A stretch of 64,000 bases of DNA from Streptosporangium sp. NBC_01756 (GTDB lineage: Bacteria > Actinomycetota > Actinomycetes > Streptosporangiales > Streptosporangiaceae): positions 6,510,001 to 6,574,000 of the forward strand of contig NZ_CP109130.1 in assembly GCF_035917975.1 (NCBI RefSeq), read 5' to 3'. Position 1 is the stretch's first letter. The number at the start of each line of letters is the position of its first letter. Shown here one piece after another: positions 45,209 through 53,972 of this stretch. The position numbers and the translations under genes were made by a program. The notes under the pieces were generated by a model. That model saw nothing but the letters and a program-made list of their open reading frames with translations, did not search any database and was not told the DNA's origin.

Positions 45209-46297
45209 TTAACGGACGATGTCGAAGTCCAGCCCGTCCGCCCTCCCGATGTGCGCGCGCAGCCGTACTCCCCGGTCCTGAAGCGTCAGCCGGCCCCGCG
45301 CGGTGACGATGGAGGTGCCGTCGGCGATGGCGTCCACCGCGGGTACGGCGAGTGTCCCGGCGCGCGAGCCGAGTGCGGCGAGCATCAGCACCGCTTCGTA
45401 GCAGCCCTGTCCATGCCCGTTGAGCAGGGGTGCGCTGCTGCCGAACCGGCGGATGTAGCGCTCGCCGAGGCTCAGGCTGTCGTCGGTGACCATGCTGGCG
45501 AAGTAGCCCATCGCCCCGTAGAGCTCGCCGGTCGCGTCCCCGCCGATGCCGAGCAGGCCGTGCTCCTCCAGCGCCCCGCAGAGCCTCGGGCACGACAGCC
45601 CCGCCGCGGTGAAGGCCCGGTTGAAGGTGACGAGATCCCTGCCGATCAGGCTGATCAGCACCGCGTCGGCCCGGCTGGCCGCGAGCTGTTCCAGGACCAG
45701 GGGGAGATCCCGCATGCCGTACGGCACGAACCGTTCGCCGACGACCGTGACGTTGCGGGCGGCGAGATGGCGGCGGGCGGCCTCGTGGACCAGGCGCGGC
45801 CAGACGTAGTCGTTGCCGAGCAGGAACCACCTGCGGGCCCGGCGCCGCTCGATGAGCCAGTCGATACCCGGCCGGAGCTGGCGGCCGGGTGTCTCACCCA
45901 GGAAGTAGACCCCGGGCAGGTGGCCGCTCCCCTCGTACGGCGGGGCGTAGACGAACGGCACCCGCCCGGCCAGCGCCCGGACCACCGCGATCCGTACGTC
46001 GCTGCCGTGGGTGCCGGTCACCGCGTCGATCGCCCCGCCGTCCACCAGCGTCGCGACCTCGGCGGCCACCCGCCTCGCGGGGCCGCCGCCGTCGATCAGA
46101 ACCAGTTCGACCGGCCTGCCGAGCACCCCGCCCGCGAGGTTGACCTCGTCGGCGGCGAGGATCGCGCAGTTGATCGCGCACGGTCCCACCAGGCCGAGGA
46201 CCCCGGAGACCGGCACCACGAGTCCGACGCGCAGGGCGTCGCTCCGGATGAGCTGGGCTTCCAGAGGATCGATGACCGATGTGACGGTTTCTGCCAC
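45209..46297 (-). CDS. Cytosolic amide-binding protein (AmiC/FmdD-like, periplasmic-binding fold)
   Basis: 362 residues from GTG 46297 (a -10-like GATACT lies seven bases upstream, so it may be leaderless). The fold is that of UrtA/AmiC proteins: LRVGLVVPVSGVLGLVGP, DEVNLAGGVLGRPVELVLID, VTGTHGSDVRIAVV, VYAPPYEGSGHLPGVYFLGE, FLLGNDYVWPRLVHEAA. There is no signal peptide; the first 20 residues are polar. It is thus more like the cytosolic amide sensor AmiC than a transporter component. It heads the operon with permease and amidase and is divergent from a marR gene. Confidence 0.85.
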   Translation of the reverse strand: MAETVTSVIDPLEAQLIRSDALRVGLVVPVSGVLGLVGPCAINCAILAADEVNLAGGVLGRPVELVLIDGGGPARRVAAEVATLVDGGAIDAVTGTHGSDVRIAVVRALAGRVPFVYAPPYEGSGHLPGVYFLGETPGRQLRPGIDWLIERRRARRWFLLGNDYVWPRLVHEAARRHLAARNVTVVGERFVPYGMRDLPLVLEQLAASRADAVLISLIGRDLVTFNRAFTAAGLSCPRLCGALEEHGLLGIGGDATGELYGAMGYFASMVTDDSLSLGERYIRRFGSSAPLLNGHGQGCYEAVLMLAALGSRAGTLAVPAVDAIADGTSIVTARGRLTLQDRGVRLRAHIGRADGLDFDIVR

Positions 46298-46313
46298 GCA
46301 GCCGAGTATCCTC

Positions 46314-46340
46314 CCAAAAGAAGCTTTGGTGGAGCTTTTG
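46314..46340. promoter_or_regulatory. Palindromes between amiC-like and marR genes
   Basis: CCAAA-agaagc-TTTGG (46314-46329) and CAAAAG (46315-46320) with CTTTTG (46335-46340) overlap in the 72-bp divergent gap. This AT-rich symmetric patch is the likely site for the MarR protein. Confidence 0.5.
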
Positions 46341-46369
46341 CACAATCGGGATACAGGCGGGAGCCTCAC

Positions 46370-46849
46370 GTGGTGACGACCGGACTGGGATCCTCGCTCG
46401 CCTACCTGCTCAGCAGGGCGGAGCGGAGCGTCAACCGCGGTCTCGCCGCCGCGGTGACCGCGGAGGATGTCACGGTCGAGCAGTGGCGCATCCTGCGCGC
46501 TCTGGCCGATGGGCGGGGCCACTCGATGGGTGAGCTGGCCGAGGCCGTGCTGATGCCGCATCCGACGCTGACCAAGGCGATCGACCGGCTGATCGACCGC
46601 TCGCTCGTCTACCGGGGGCACGACCCGGCCGACCGGCGCAGGGTCGCGGTCTTCCTGTCCGACCGGGGGGCCGAACTGCTCGCCCGGGTGGAGGGCGGGG
46701 TGGCCGGCCACCACCGGCTGATCGAGGCGGCCTACGGCATCGAACGCACCGAACAGCTCATGCGTGACCTGCACAGCCTGGTCACGGCCCTGGACGAGCC
46801 CGCGCGGCCGGTCGAGAGGCCGGACCCGGGTGGTCCCGCCCGTTCGTGA
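46370..46849 (+). CDS. MarR-family regulator of the amidase operon
   Basis: About 159 residues, start at one of two adjacent GTG codons (46370 or 46373) with GCGGGAG upstream. Winged helix: VEQWRILRALADGRGHSMGE, LAEAVLMPHPTLTKAIDRLI, wing GHDPADRRRVAVFLSDRG. The mycobacterial acetamidase operon also uses a MarR-type (AmiA) and an AmiC-type protein, so a similar control is inferred. Confidence 0.93.
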   Translation: MVTTGLGSSLAYLLSRAERSVNRGLAAAVTAEDVTVEQWRILRALADGRGHSMGELAEAVLMPHPTLTKAIDRLIDRSLVYRGHDPADRRRVAVFLSDRGAELLARVEGGVAGHHRLIEAAYGIERTEQLMRDLHSLVTALDEPARPVERPDPGGPARS

Positions 46850-46942
46850 CGCACCGGTGTTCGTTCGGCGTCCCGTCCACCGAGCGGCCCGCCGGGGGAG
46901 GGCCCGGCCCGGCGAAACCGCCGGGGAGACCGGGCCGTCCCG

Positions 46943-48229
<1,287 letters not shown>

Positions 48230-48482
48230 GAAGGAGAGCCTCCGTACGGGGAGCGGAGCGCCGTTGCTCCGCTCAGGGCTACTGGTAATGATCACACTGT
48301 TCCGGACTCTTTGCCGGGTCGCGTGAAATTTTGTGTACTTATGTATGTTTTTTGTGTCTTTCCTCACTTTCAGTCTGCTCCGTAGTTATCGATCAGATCC
48401 GATGGGCACGGTGGGGGCAACGCGCCAATATGGCAGGCTTCTGTTGGCATGCCTGCCGTTCTGTAGTGCTGAAGGGATCAAC

Positions 48483-50045
48483 GTGCCGGAACTTGTGGTC
48501 GGGCCACTGCTGCGTTACGTGAACGAGACCAGCGCGTCGGTGTGGGTGGAGACCAGCGAGCCGTGCGAGGTGACGGTCGAGGTCGGCGGAGCGCGGTCAC
48601 AGGCGCTGACGTTCACCGTGCACGGCCACCACTACGCGATCGTGGACGTCGGTGCCGAGGGCGCCTACGAGGTCCGGCTGGGCGAGGAGACCGTATGGCC
48701 CCCGCCGGGCCAGCGACCCAGTCGCATCCGCTTTCTCGGCCCCGGCGGACCGAACCGGGTGGTGTTCGGCTCCTGCCGGACCAGCGTGCCGCATGACACG
48801 CTGCACACCATCTCGCACGGGGTCGACGTCCTGCGGGCGTACGGCTGCAGCATGATGGACAGCCCCGAGGAGGAGTGGCCCGACATGCTGCTGCTGCTCG
48901 GTGACCAGGTCTACGCCGACGAGCCGTCGGTGGAGATGCTGGAGTTCATCAAGGGCCGCAGGGACGGCGAGCCGGTGGGCGAGATCGCCGACTTCGAGGA
49001 GTACGCCGAGCTGTACCGGCAGGCGTGGACCGACCCGGAGATCCGCTGGATCCTCTCCACGGTGCCCAGTGCGATGATCTTCGACGACCACGACCTGCGC
49101 GACGACTTCAACACCTCCGCCTCCTGGCGCGAGCAGATGGCCACGGTCTCCTGGTGGCCGCGCCGGGTGACCTCCGGGCTCGGGGCCTACTGGATCTACC
49201 AGCACCTGGGCAACATGTCACCGGAGGAGCGCTCCTCGGACGAGCTGCTCAGCAAGCTCTGCGCGGCCGAGGAGGACGGGGGCGAGCTGCTCGACACGTT
49301 CGCCTGGCACGCCTACGAGATCCCCGCCGACAGCCGGTGGAGCTACTCCCGCGACCTCGGCGACACCCGCCTGATCATGCTCGACTCCCGCTGCGCCCGG
49401 CAGCTCACCCCGGGAGACCGGCGGATGATCGACCCGGTGGAGTGGGAGTGGCTGACCGAGGAGCTCCGCAGGGGCGGTGTGGAGCGCTTCGTGATCGGCA
49501 CATCCGTGCCGTTCCTGCTCCCGGCCGGCATCCACCACATCCAGAACTGGAACGAGGCGCTGGCCCAGGGAGCCTGGGGCAGGACGGTGGCCCGCTGGTC
49601 CGAAGCGCTCCGCCAGGCCGTCGACCTGGAGCACTGGGCGGCCTTCCGGCGCTCCTTCGAGGACCTGTCCAGACTGCTGGCCGGGACCGGCAAACCGGTG
49701 ATCCTGCTCTCCGGGGACGTGCACTACTCCTACGTGGCCAAGGCCGACGGACTGCCCGTCTACCAGCTCGTCTGCTCCCCGATCCGCAACCCGCTGAGCC
49801 GTACGCTCCGGCTGGCCAACATCATCGCCCAGTTCGGCGTCGCCACGCTGATCGGCGGCTGGCTCTCCCGCCTGGCCAGGATCCCCAAACCCCCGTTCAA
49901 GTGGCGGATCACCAACGGCCCCTGGTTCTCCAACGCGATGGCCACCCTGTCCCTGGACACCACACCGCTGTCCGTCCGCTGGGACACCGCCACCGGCACC
50001 GATCTGTCGGAGGTCACCACGGTGAAGCTGCCCGACCCCAGGTGA
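48483..50045 (+). CDS. PhoD-like alkaline phosphatase/phosphodiesterase
   Basis: 520 residues from GTG 48483 with GAAGGGA upstream. A small N-terminal beta domain (1-about 95) precedes the metallophosphatase domain: RVVFGSCRTSVP, LLLLGDQVYADEP, AMIFDDHDLRDDFN, LIMLDSRCARQL and VILLSGDVHYSYVAK. The metal-binding Asp/His residues are kept. No signal peptide follows from this start. The in-frame upstream part (48333-48482) is hydrophobic at its beginning but AT-rich, with the look of a promoter. Divergent from the dehydrogenase. Confidence 0.88.
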   Translation: MPELVVGPLLRYVNETSASVWVETSEPCEVTVEVGGARSQALTFTVHGHHYAIVDVGAEGAYEVRLGEETVWPPPGQRPSRIRFLGPGGPNRVVFGSCRTSVPHDTLHTISHGVDVLRAYGCSMMDSPEEEWPDMLLLLGDQVYADEPSVEMLEFIKGRRDGEPVGEIADFEEYAELYRQAWTDPEIRWILSTVPSAMIFDDHDLRDDFNTSASWREQMATVSWWPRRVTSGLGAYWIYQHLGNMSPEERSSDELLSKLCAAEEDGGELLDTFAWHAYEIPADSRWSYSRDLGDTRLIMLDSRCARQLTPGDRRMIDPVEWEWLTEELRRGGVERFVIGTSVPFLLPAGIHHIQNWNEALAQGAWGRTVARWSEALRQAVDLEHWAAFRRSFEDLSRLLAGTGKPVILLSGDVHYSYVAKADGLPVYQLVCSPIRNPLSRTLRLANIIAQFGVATLIGGWLSRLARIPKPPFKWRITNGPWFSNAMATLSLDTTPLSVRWDTATGTDLSEVTTVKLPDPR

Positions 50046-50145
50046 CGGGCTTCGCGGTGAGCCGTACCCACGCCTTTCCGGGGCCGGTACGGCGGGGCGT
50101 TCATCGTGTGGCGGGGCGAACCCGGTGATTCCACTTCGGGAGTTA

Positions 50146-50191
50146 CTCTCATTGATGAAAGTTCCAGCGAAGTTACTAACATCAATGAGAG
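50146..50191. promoter_or_regulatory. 12-bp dyad upstream of a small ORF
   Basis: CTCTCATTGATG (50146-50157) and CATCAATGAGAG (50180-50191) are perfect inverted copies, 22 bases apart; AGTTACT occurs twice nearby (50141, 50171). It is AT-rich against its surroundings. It may be an operator of the following small ORF or a hairpin behind the phosphatase gene. Confidence 0.5.
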
Positions 50192-50250
50192 CACGGCACG
50201 GTGCAGTCCATCGGCCGCGAGCGTGAGCTCGGGGGACGGAGGTCCTTCCG

Positions 50251-50337
50251 ATGATCGCCGTCTCGAGGTCCGGGGTGACCACGGGGGGCCTGGCCGCCGC
50301 CTACGGACCCGAGGATCTGCTACAGGCCTGGAAATGA
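50251..50337 (+). CDS. 28-codon ORF with good ribosome site
   Basis: GGAGG stands eight bases before ATG 50251; the product starts MIAVSRSGVTTGGLAAAYG and ends DLLQAWK. The whole ORF fits between phosphatase and aminotransferase and is preceded by the dyad at 50146-50191. I do not recognise it. It may be a small protein or the remnant of a longer gene. Confidence 0.35.
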   Translation: MIAVSRSGVTTGGLAAAYGPEDLLQAWK

Positions 50338-50382
50338 GGTCCGGTACGGCCCGCGCACCGGGGCGCGGGCCGTACCGGGGGG

Positions 50383-51594
50383 TCACTCCGCGAACTCGGC
50401 GAGGGCGTCGACGAGCTGGTCGACGGCCCAGACGAGGTCCTCCTCGGAGACGACGATCGGCGGGGCCAGCCGGATGGTGGAGCCGTGGGTGTCCTTGGCG
50501 AGGACGCCGCGACGCATCAGCGCCTTGGATATCTCGCGCCCTGTCGCCAGGGAGGGATCGATGTCGATGCCCGCCCACAGGCCGCGGCCGCGTACGGTCA
50601 CCACGCCCTGGCCGATGAGGCCGCGCAGTCTCTCGTGCAGGACCGCCCCGAGCTCCTTGGCCCGTGCCTGGTACTCGCCGGTGTTGAGGAGTTCGATGAC
50701 CGCGCAGGCCACCGCGCAGGCGAGCGGGTTGCCGCCGAAGGTGGATCCGTGCTGGCCCGGCTTGATCACGCCGAGGACGTCCTCGTTGGCGGTGATCGCC
50801 GAGACGGGGACGACCCCGCCGCCCAGGGCCTTGCCCAGCACGTAGATATCGGGGACGACCCCCTCGTGGTCGCAGGCGAAGGTGTCACCGGTGCGGCCGA
50901 GACCGGACTGGATCTCGTCGGCGATCATCAGGATGTTCTCGGCGGTGCAGAGCTCGCGGACCTGGGTGAGGTAACCGTCCGGCGGGACCAGCACGCCGGC
51001 CTCGCCCTGGATGGGCTCCAGCAGCACCGCGACGGTGTTGGCGTCGACGGCCTCGCGGATCGCCTCGACGGAGCCGTACTTCACCACCGTGAAGCCCGGA
51101 GTGTAGGGGCCGAAACCGTCATGGGCGTCGGGATCGGTGGAGAAGCTGACGATCGTGGTGGTGCGGCCGTGGAAGTTGTCCTCCATCACGATGATGTTGG
51201 CCTGGTCGGGGGCGACGCCCTTGACCTCGTAGCCCCACTTGCGGGCCACCTTGATCGCGGTCTCCACGGCCTCGGCGCCGGTGTTCATCGGCAGGACCAT
51301 TTCCTTGCCGGTGAGATCGCCCAGCCCGGCGGCGAAGGCGGCGAACTGATCGTGGAAGAAGGCGCGGCTGGTCAGGGTGAGCCTGGCCAGCTGCTGCTGC
51401 GCCGCCTCAACGATCTTCGGATTACCGTGGCCGAAGTTCAGCGAGGAGTAACCGGACAGGCAGTCCAGGAACCGCTTGCCCTCCACATCGGTCACCCAGG
51501 CGCCCTGCGCCTCGTGGATCACGATGGGAAGCGGGTGGTAGTTGTGCGCGCTGCGGCGCTCACTGAGCTCGATGAACTCGTCTGTGGTGGTCAT
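50383..51594 (-). CDS. rocD: Ornithine aminotransferase
   Basis: 403 residues, class III PLP enzyme: ornithine plus 2-oxoglutarate to glutamate semialdehyde. NYHPLPIVIHEAQGAWVTDV at the start, NTGAEAVETAIKVARKWGY, MEDNFHGRTTTIVSFST, IADEIQSGLGRTG and the PLP Lys in VLGKALGGGVVPVSA, then HGSTFGGNPLA are all of the OAT type. It is 43 bp behind the DDAH-like gene, in an operon with it. Confidence 0.96.
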   Translation of the reverse strand: MTTTDEFIELSERRSAHNYHPLPIVIHEAQGAWVTDVEGKRFLDCLSGYSSLNFGHGNPKIVEAAQQQLARLTLTSRAFFHDQFAAFAAGLGDLTGKEMVLPMNTGAEAVETAIKVARKWGYEVKGVAPDQANIIVMEDNFHGRTTTIVSFSTDPDAHDGFGPYTPGFTVVKYGSVEAIREAVDANTVAVLLEPIQGEAGVLVPPDGYLTQVRELCTAENILMIADEIQSGLGRTGDTFACDHEGVVPDIYVLGKALGGGVVPVSAITANEDVLGVIKPGQHGSTFGGNPLACAVACAVIELLNTGEYQARAKELGAVLHERLRGLIGQGVVTVRGRGLWAGIDIDPSLATGREISKALMRRGVLAKDTHGSTIRLAPPIVVSEEDLVWAVDQLVDALAEFAE

Positions 51595-51637
51595 CCGATA
51601 TTTGCCGTTTCTTTAGCTTTGGCCGTTATATCCACTT

Positions 51638-52432
51638 TCATCCCCGAATTTCGAGCGTGCAGCACTTCGGGCCGCCACCTGCTTTGCGTAGCTCCGACAG
51701 GTCGACGGGGATGACCTCGAAGCCGCGCCGCTTGAGCTCCAGTTGGAGGTTGGCCGCCTCGACGTTGATCACCACGTGCGTGCCGTCGCTGACTGCGTTG
51801 AGGCCCAGTACGGTCGCGTCGCTCTCGTCCGCGAGGACGGCGTCGGGGAACAGATTCCGTAGCACCTCTCGGCTTCCCGCCGAGAAGGCCCCTGGGAAGT
51901 ATGCCACGTTATGTCCGTTTAGTGGGAACAGCGCGGTGTCCAGGTGGTAGAAGCGTGGGTCCACCAACTGCAGCGTCACCACCGGGCGGCCGAGGAACTC
52001 CTGGGCCTCCTTGTGCGCGGTGATGTTCGTCCGGAAACCCGTCCCGGCCAGCACCAACTGGTCGAGGGTGAGGAAGTCGCCCTCGCCCTCATTGGTGAAG
52101 GCCGCCTCGTGCACCCGGTCGTAGCCGTTGGCGACGAACCACCTCAGATACGCCGGTCCTTCGGCGGCGCGTTCCTGGTGGGCGAACCGCGCGCCGTAAA
52201 CCCGGCCGCCGACGACCAGCGCCCCGTTGGCGGCGAAGACCATGTCCGGCAGACCCTCCACCGGGTCGATCAGGCTGACCTGGTGCCCGAGCTCCTCGTA
52301 GGCGCTCTTGAGTCCTTCCCACTGCCGGACCGCCACCTCCCGATCGGCGCCGGCCTCGGGGTCCATCCACGGGTTGATCGCATATTCAACCGCAAAGTAG
52401 TCGGGCCGGCACATGAGGTAGTGCTTGGACAT
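51638..52432 (-). CDS. DDAH / arginine-dihydrolase-like amidinohydrolase
   Basis: 264 residues from ATG 52432 (TTTGAGG upstream). Amidinotransferase-fold motifs: MCRPDYFAVEYAINPWMDP, LPDMVFAANGALVVGG, EGEGDFLTLDQLVLAGTGFR, QLVDPRFYHLDTALFPL (His) and GGGPKCCTLEI (nucleophile Cys, residue about 258). It is usually annotated as dimethylarginine dimethylaminohydrolase. Yet FAANG, with Asn where deiminases have an Asp-containing motif, and coupling to ornithine aminotransferase suggest an ornithine-forming arginine dihydrolase, like the N-terminal domain of cyanobacterial ArgZ/AgrE. That is inference. Confidence 0.85.
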   Translation of the reverse strand: MSKHYLMCRPDYFAVEYAINPWMDPEAGADREVAVRQWEGLKSAYEELGHQVSLIDPVEGLPDMVFAANGALVVGGRVYGARFAHQERAAEGPAYLRWFVANGYDRVHEAAFTNEGEGDFLTLDQLVLAGTGFRTNITAHKEAQEFLGRPVVTLQLVDPRFYHLDTALFPLNGHNVAYFPGAFSAGSREVLRNLFPDAVLADESDATVLGLNAVSDGTHVVINVEAANLQLELKRRGFEVIPVDLSELRKAGGGPKCCTLEIRG

Positions 52433-52539
52433 GGAGAACCTCAAAGGATGTCGTGGTGGGAACGGCAACAGCCTAGGAAGAGAGGTTCACGCAGGCCAAG
52501 AGTCCGATCGTGCGCGTTGGCGCAGTTCTCTTGCGTATA

Positions 52540-53028
52540 TCAGGCAATAGACGGCGATTCGTTGTGCGCGGTGAGCAACGGAGCGTCGATCAGCCGGGAG
52601 AGCACGATGGAGCTCTTGGTCCGCACCACGAAGGCCTCCGAGGCGATGCGCTCGATCACCTGTTCCACGTGGCGCACGTCGGTGGCCCTGATGTGCAGCA
52701 GTGCGTCGGCCTCGCCGGTGATGGTGCATGCCGAGACCACCTCGGGAAGGCGGGCGACGGCCACCCCGATCTCCGCCGGCGAGGTCTTGCCCGCGCAGAA
52801 AAGCTCCACGTAGGCCTCGGTGGTCCAGCCGAGCGCCGCGGGCTCCACCCGCGTGGTGAACCCGGTGATGGCCCCCGTCTCGCGCAGCCGGTCCACCCGC
52901 CGTTTCACCGCCGATGCTGACAGGCCCACTCGCTGCCCGATCTCCGCATAGGTGCTGCGGGCGTCCTCGACGAGCGCCCCGATGATGTCACGATCCAGCC
53001 GATCCAGTTCCACGCTGCTTTGTAACAC
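52540..53028 (-). CDS. Lrp/AsnC-family regulator of the arginine-ornithine operon
   Basis: 162 residues from GTG 53028; GTG 53013 is the alternative and closer to the conserved start LDRLDRDIIGALVEDARSTY. Helix-turn-helix RVGLSASAVKRRVDRLRETG; the C-terminal RAM domain (about 70-150) would bind an amino acid. It is upstream of ddaH and rocD on the same strand and thus probably the arginine- or ornithine-responsive regulator. Confidence 0.92.
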   Translation of the reverse strand: MLQSSVELDRLDRDIIGALVEDARSTYAEIGQRVGLSASAVKRRVDRLRETGAITGFTTRVEPAALGWTTEAYVELFCAGKTSPAEIGVAVARLPEVVSACTITGEADALLHIRATDVRHVEQVIERIASEAFVVRTKSSIVLSRLIDAPLLTAHNESPSIA

Positions 53029-53097
53029 AACAGTTCACGCCGGTGGGCGGCGCGGTGGGCCGCGCCGGTCGTGAAACGGCGGCGAGCTCCTCCGCGG

Positions 53098-53173
53098 CAC
53101 GGGAAGCGGCCGCTCCAGGACACGGGAAGCGGCCGCTCCGGACATGGGAAGCGGGCCGTTCCAAAACATGGAA
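53098..53173. repeat. Tandem repeat of about 23 bp
   Basis: Copies begin at 53098, 53121, 53143 and 53167 (CACGGGAAGCGGCCGCTCC in the first two, then CATGGGAAGCGGGCCGTTCC and a truncated CATGGAAAG). Unit lengths are 23, 22 and 24. It lies upstream of the AsnC-type gene. Confidence 0.75.
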
Positions 53174-53205
53174 AGAGGACCGCGACGGAATGTCGCGGCC
53201 CTCTT
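53173..53205 (-). terminator. Terminator behind the DUF5941 gene
   Basis: AAGAGG-a-CCGCGAC (53173-53186), loop GGAAT, GTCGCGG-c-CCTCTT (53192-53205): a 14-bp stem with one mismatch. On the minus strand it is followed by TTTCC, so it fits the end of the minus-strand DUF5941 transcript. Confidence 0.75.
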
Positions 53206-53264
53206 ACCGTCTTACCGTGGTAGGGCGGCCCGGATCCGGTATGTCCCGACCGGGCGCAGGCAGG

Positions 53265-53972
53265 CTAGGCGGGCTCGGCCTCGCCGGTGGCCTGCTCCAT
53301 GGCCTCCTCCGGAGACGCCTCCAGGTCGTCGCCCGCCTGGGTGAGCGCCGACTGCTTGTCCAGGCGGACCCAGCTCGTCACGCTCTCGATGGCGAACAGC
53401 ACACCGAGGTAGAGGGTGAGCGCGGCCAGCACCCAGGTCAGCACGTCGAACGCGGCACCGGCACCGATCAGCAGCAGCCGGAGCTCCCAGCCCAGTCCCG
53501 CCTTGAACACCCAGTCGGGCGGCCAGATGCTCTGCCGGGTCCGGTACACCGTGTCGTAGGTGTGGTAGCCGATCACATAGATCAGCACGAAGAGCAGCCA
53601 CTTGGGCGCGTCGGCGGCCAGGCCGATCAGAATGATCGTGAGGAACTCGGTGGTCCGGATCAGCGGCGGCATCAGCCAGTCGAGCTTGCCCAGATGGTCG
53701 CGGGCCGCCGTCGGCAGCACCAGGACCACCATGACCAGAACAGGGACGAGCAGCACGAAACCCTCGTCCAGCATCCCGGTCACCCCGATCGCGACGATCG
53801 CGAGCAGCGCGGCGAGCGCGGCCGGCACCGGGGGCAGCCCCGGCCCCACCTTGTCGCGGAGCGCCATCACCAGCGGACCGTCGTCCCGGTAGGCGAGCAG
53901 CCGCGCCGTCTGGATGCGCAGCCGTTCCTCGTAGGGGTCGGGGACGGGGCTGGTCTGCGGCTGGGTGATCAT
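53265..53972 (-). CDS. DUF5941-type membrane protein
   Basis: 235 residues with about five membrane segments (AALAALLAIVAIGVTGML, FVLLVPVLVMVVLVLP, WLLFVLIYVIGYHTYDTVY, FDVLTWVLAALTLYLGVLFA). The N-terminal RLRIQTARLLAYRDDGPLVM and TVYRTRQ...WPP region resemble the DUF5941 domain found next to or fused with actinobacterial CDP-alcohol phosphotransferases. Its start overlaps the end of that gene by four bases, so the two products probably act together. Confidence 0.7.
   Translation of the reverse strand: MITQPQTSPVPDPYEERLRIQTARLLAYRDDGPLVMALRDKVGPGLPPVPAALAALLAIVAIGVTGMLDEGFVLLVPVLVMVVLVLPTAARDHLGKLDWLMPPLIRTTEFLTIILIGLAADAPKWLLFVLIYVIGYHTYDTVYRTRQSIWPPDWVFKAGLGWELRLLLIGAGAAFDVLTWVLAALTLYLGVLFAIESVTSWVRLDKQSALTQAGDDLEASPEEAMEQATGEAEPA

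Noticed and set aside
48333..48482. N-terminal extension of the PhoD-like protein with a hydrophobic start that could be a signal peptide
   Set aside because: The stretch is AT-rich with promoter character, and GTG 48483 has a ribosome site at correct distance. The upstream frame has no typical cleavage or Tat motif. Not excluded completely.
53098..53173. Repeat with NotI-like octamers considered as attachment or integration site
   Set aside because: No integrase, tRNA or flanking duplication; it is a simple short tandem repeat before a terminator.
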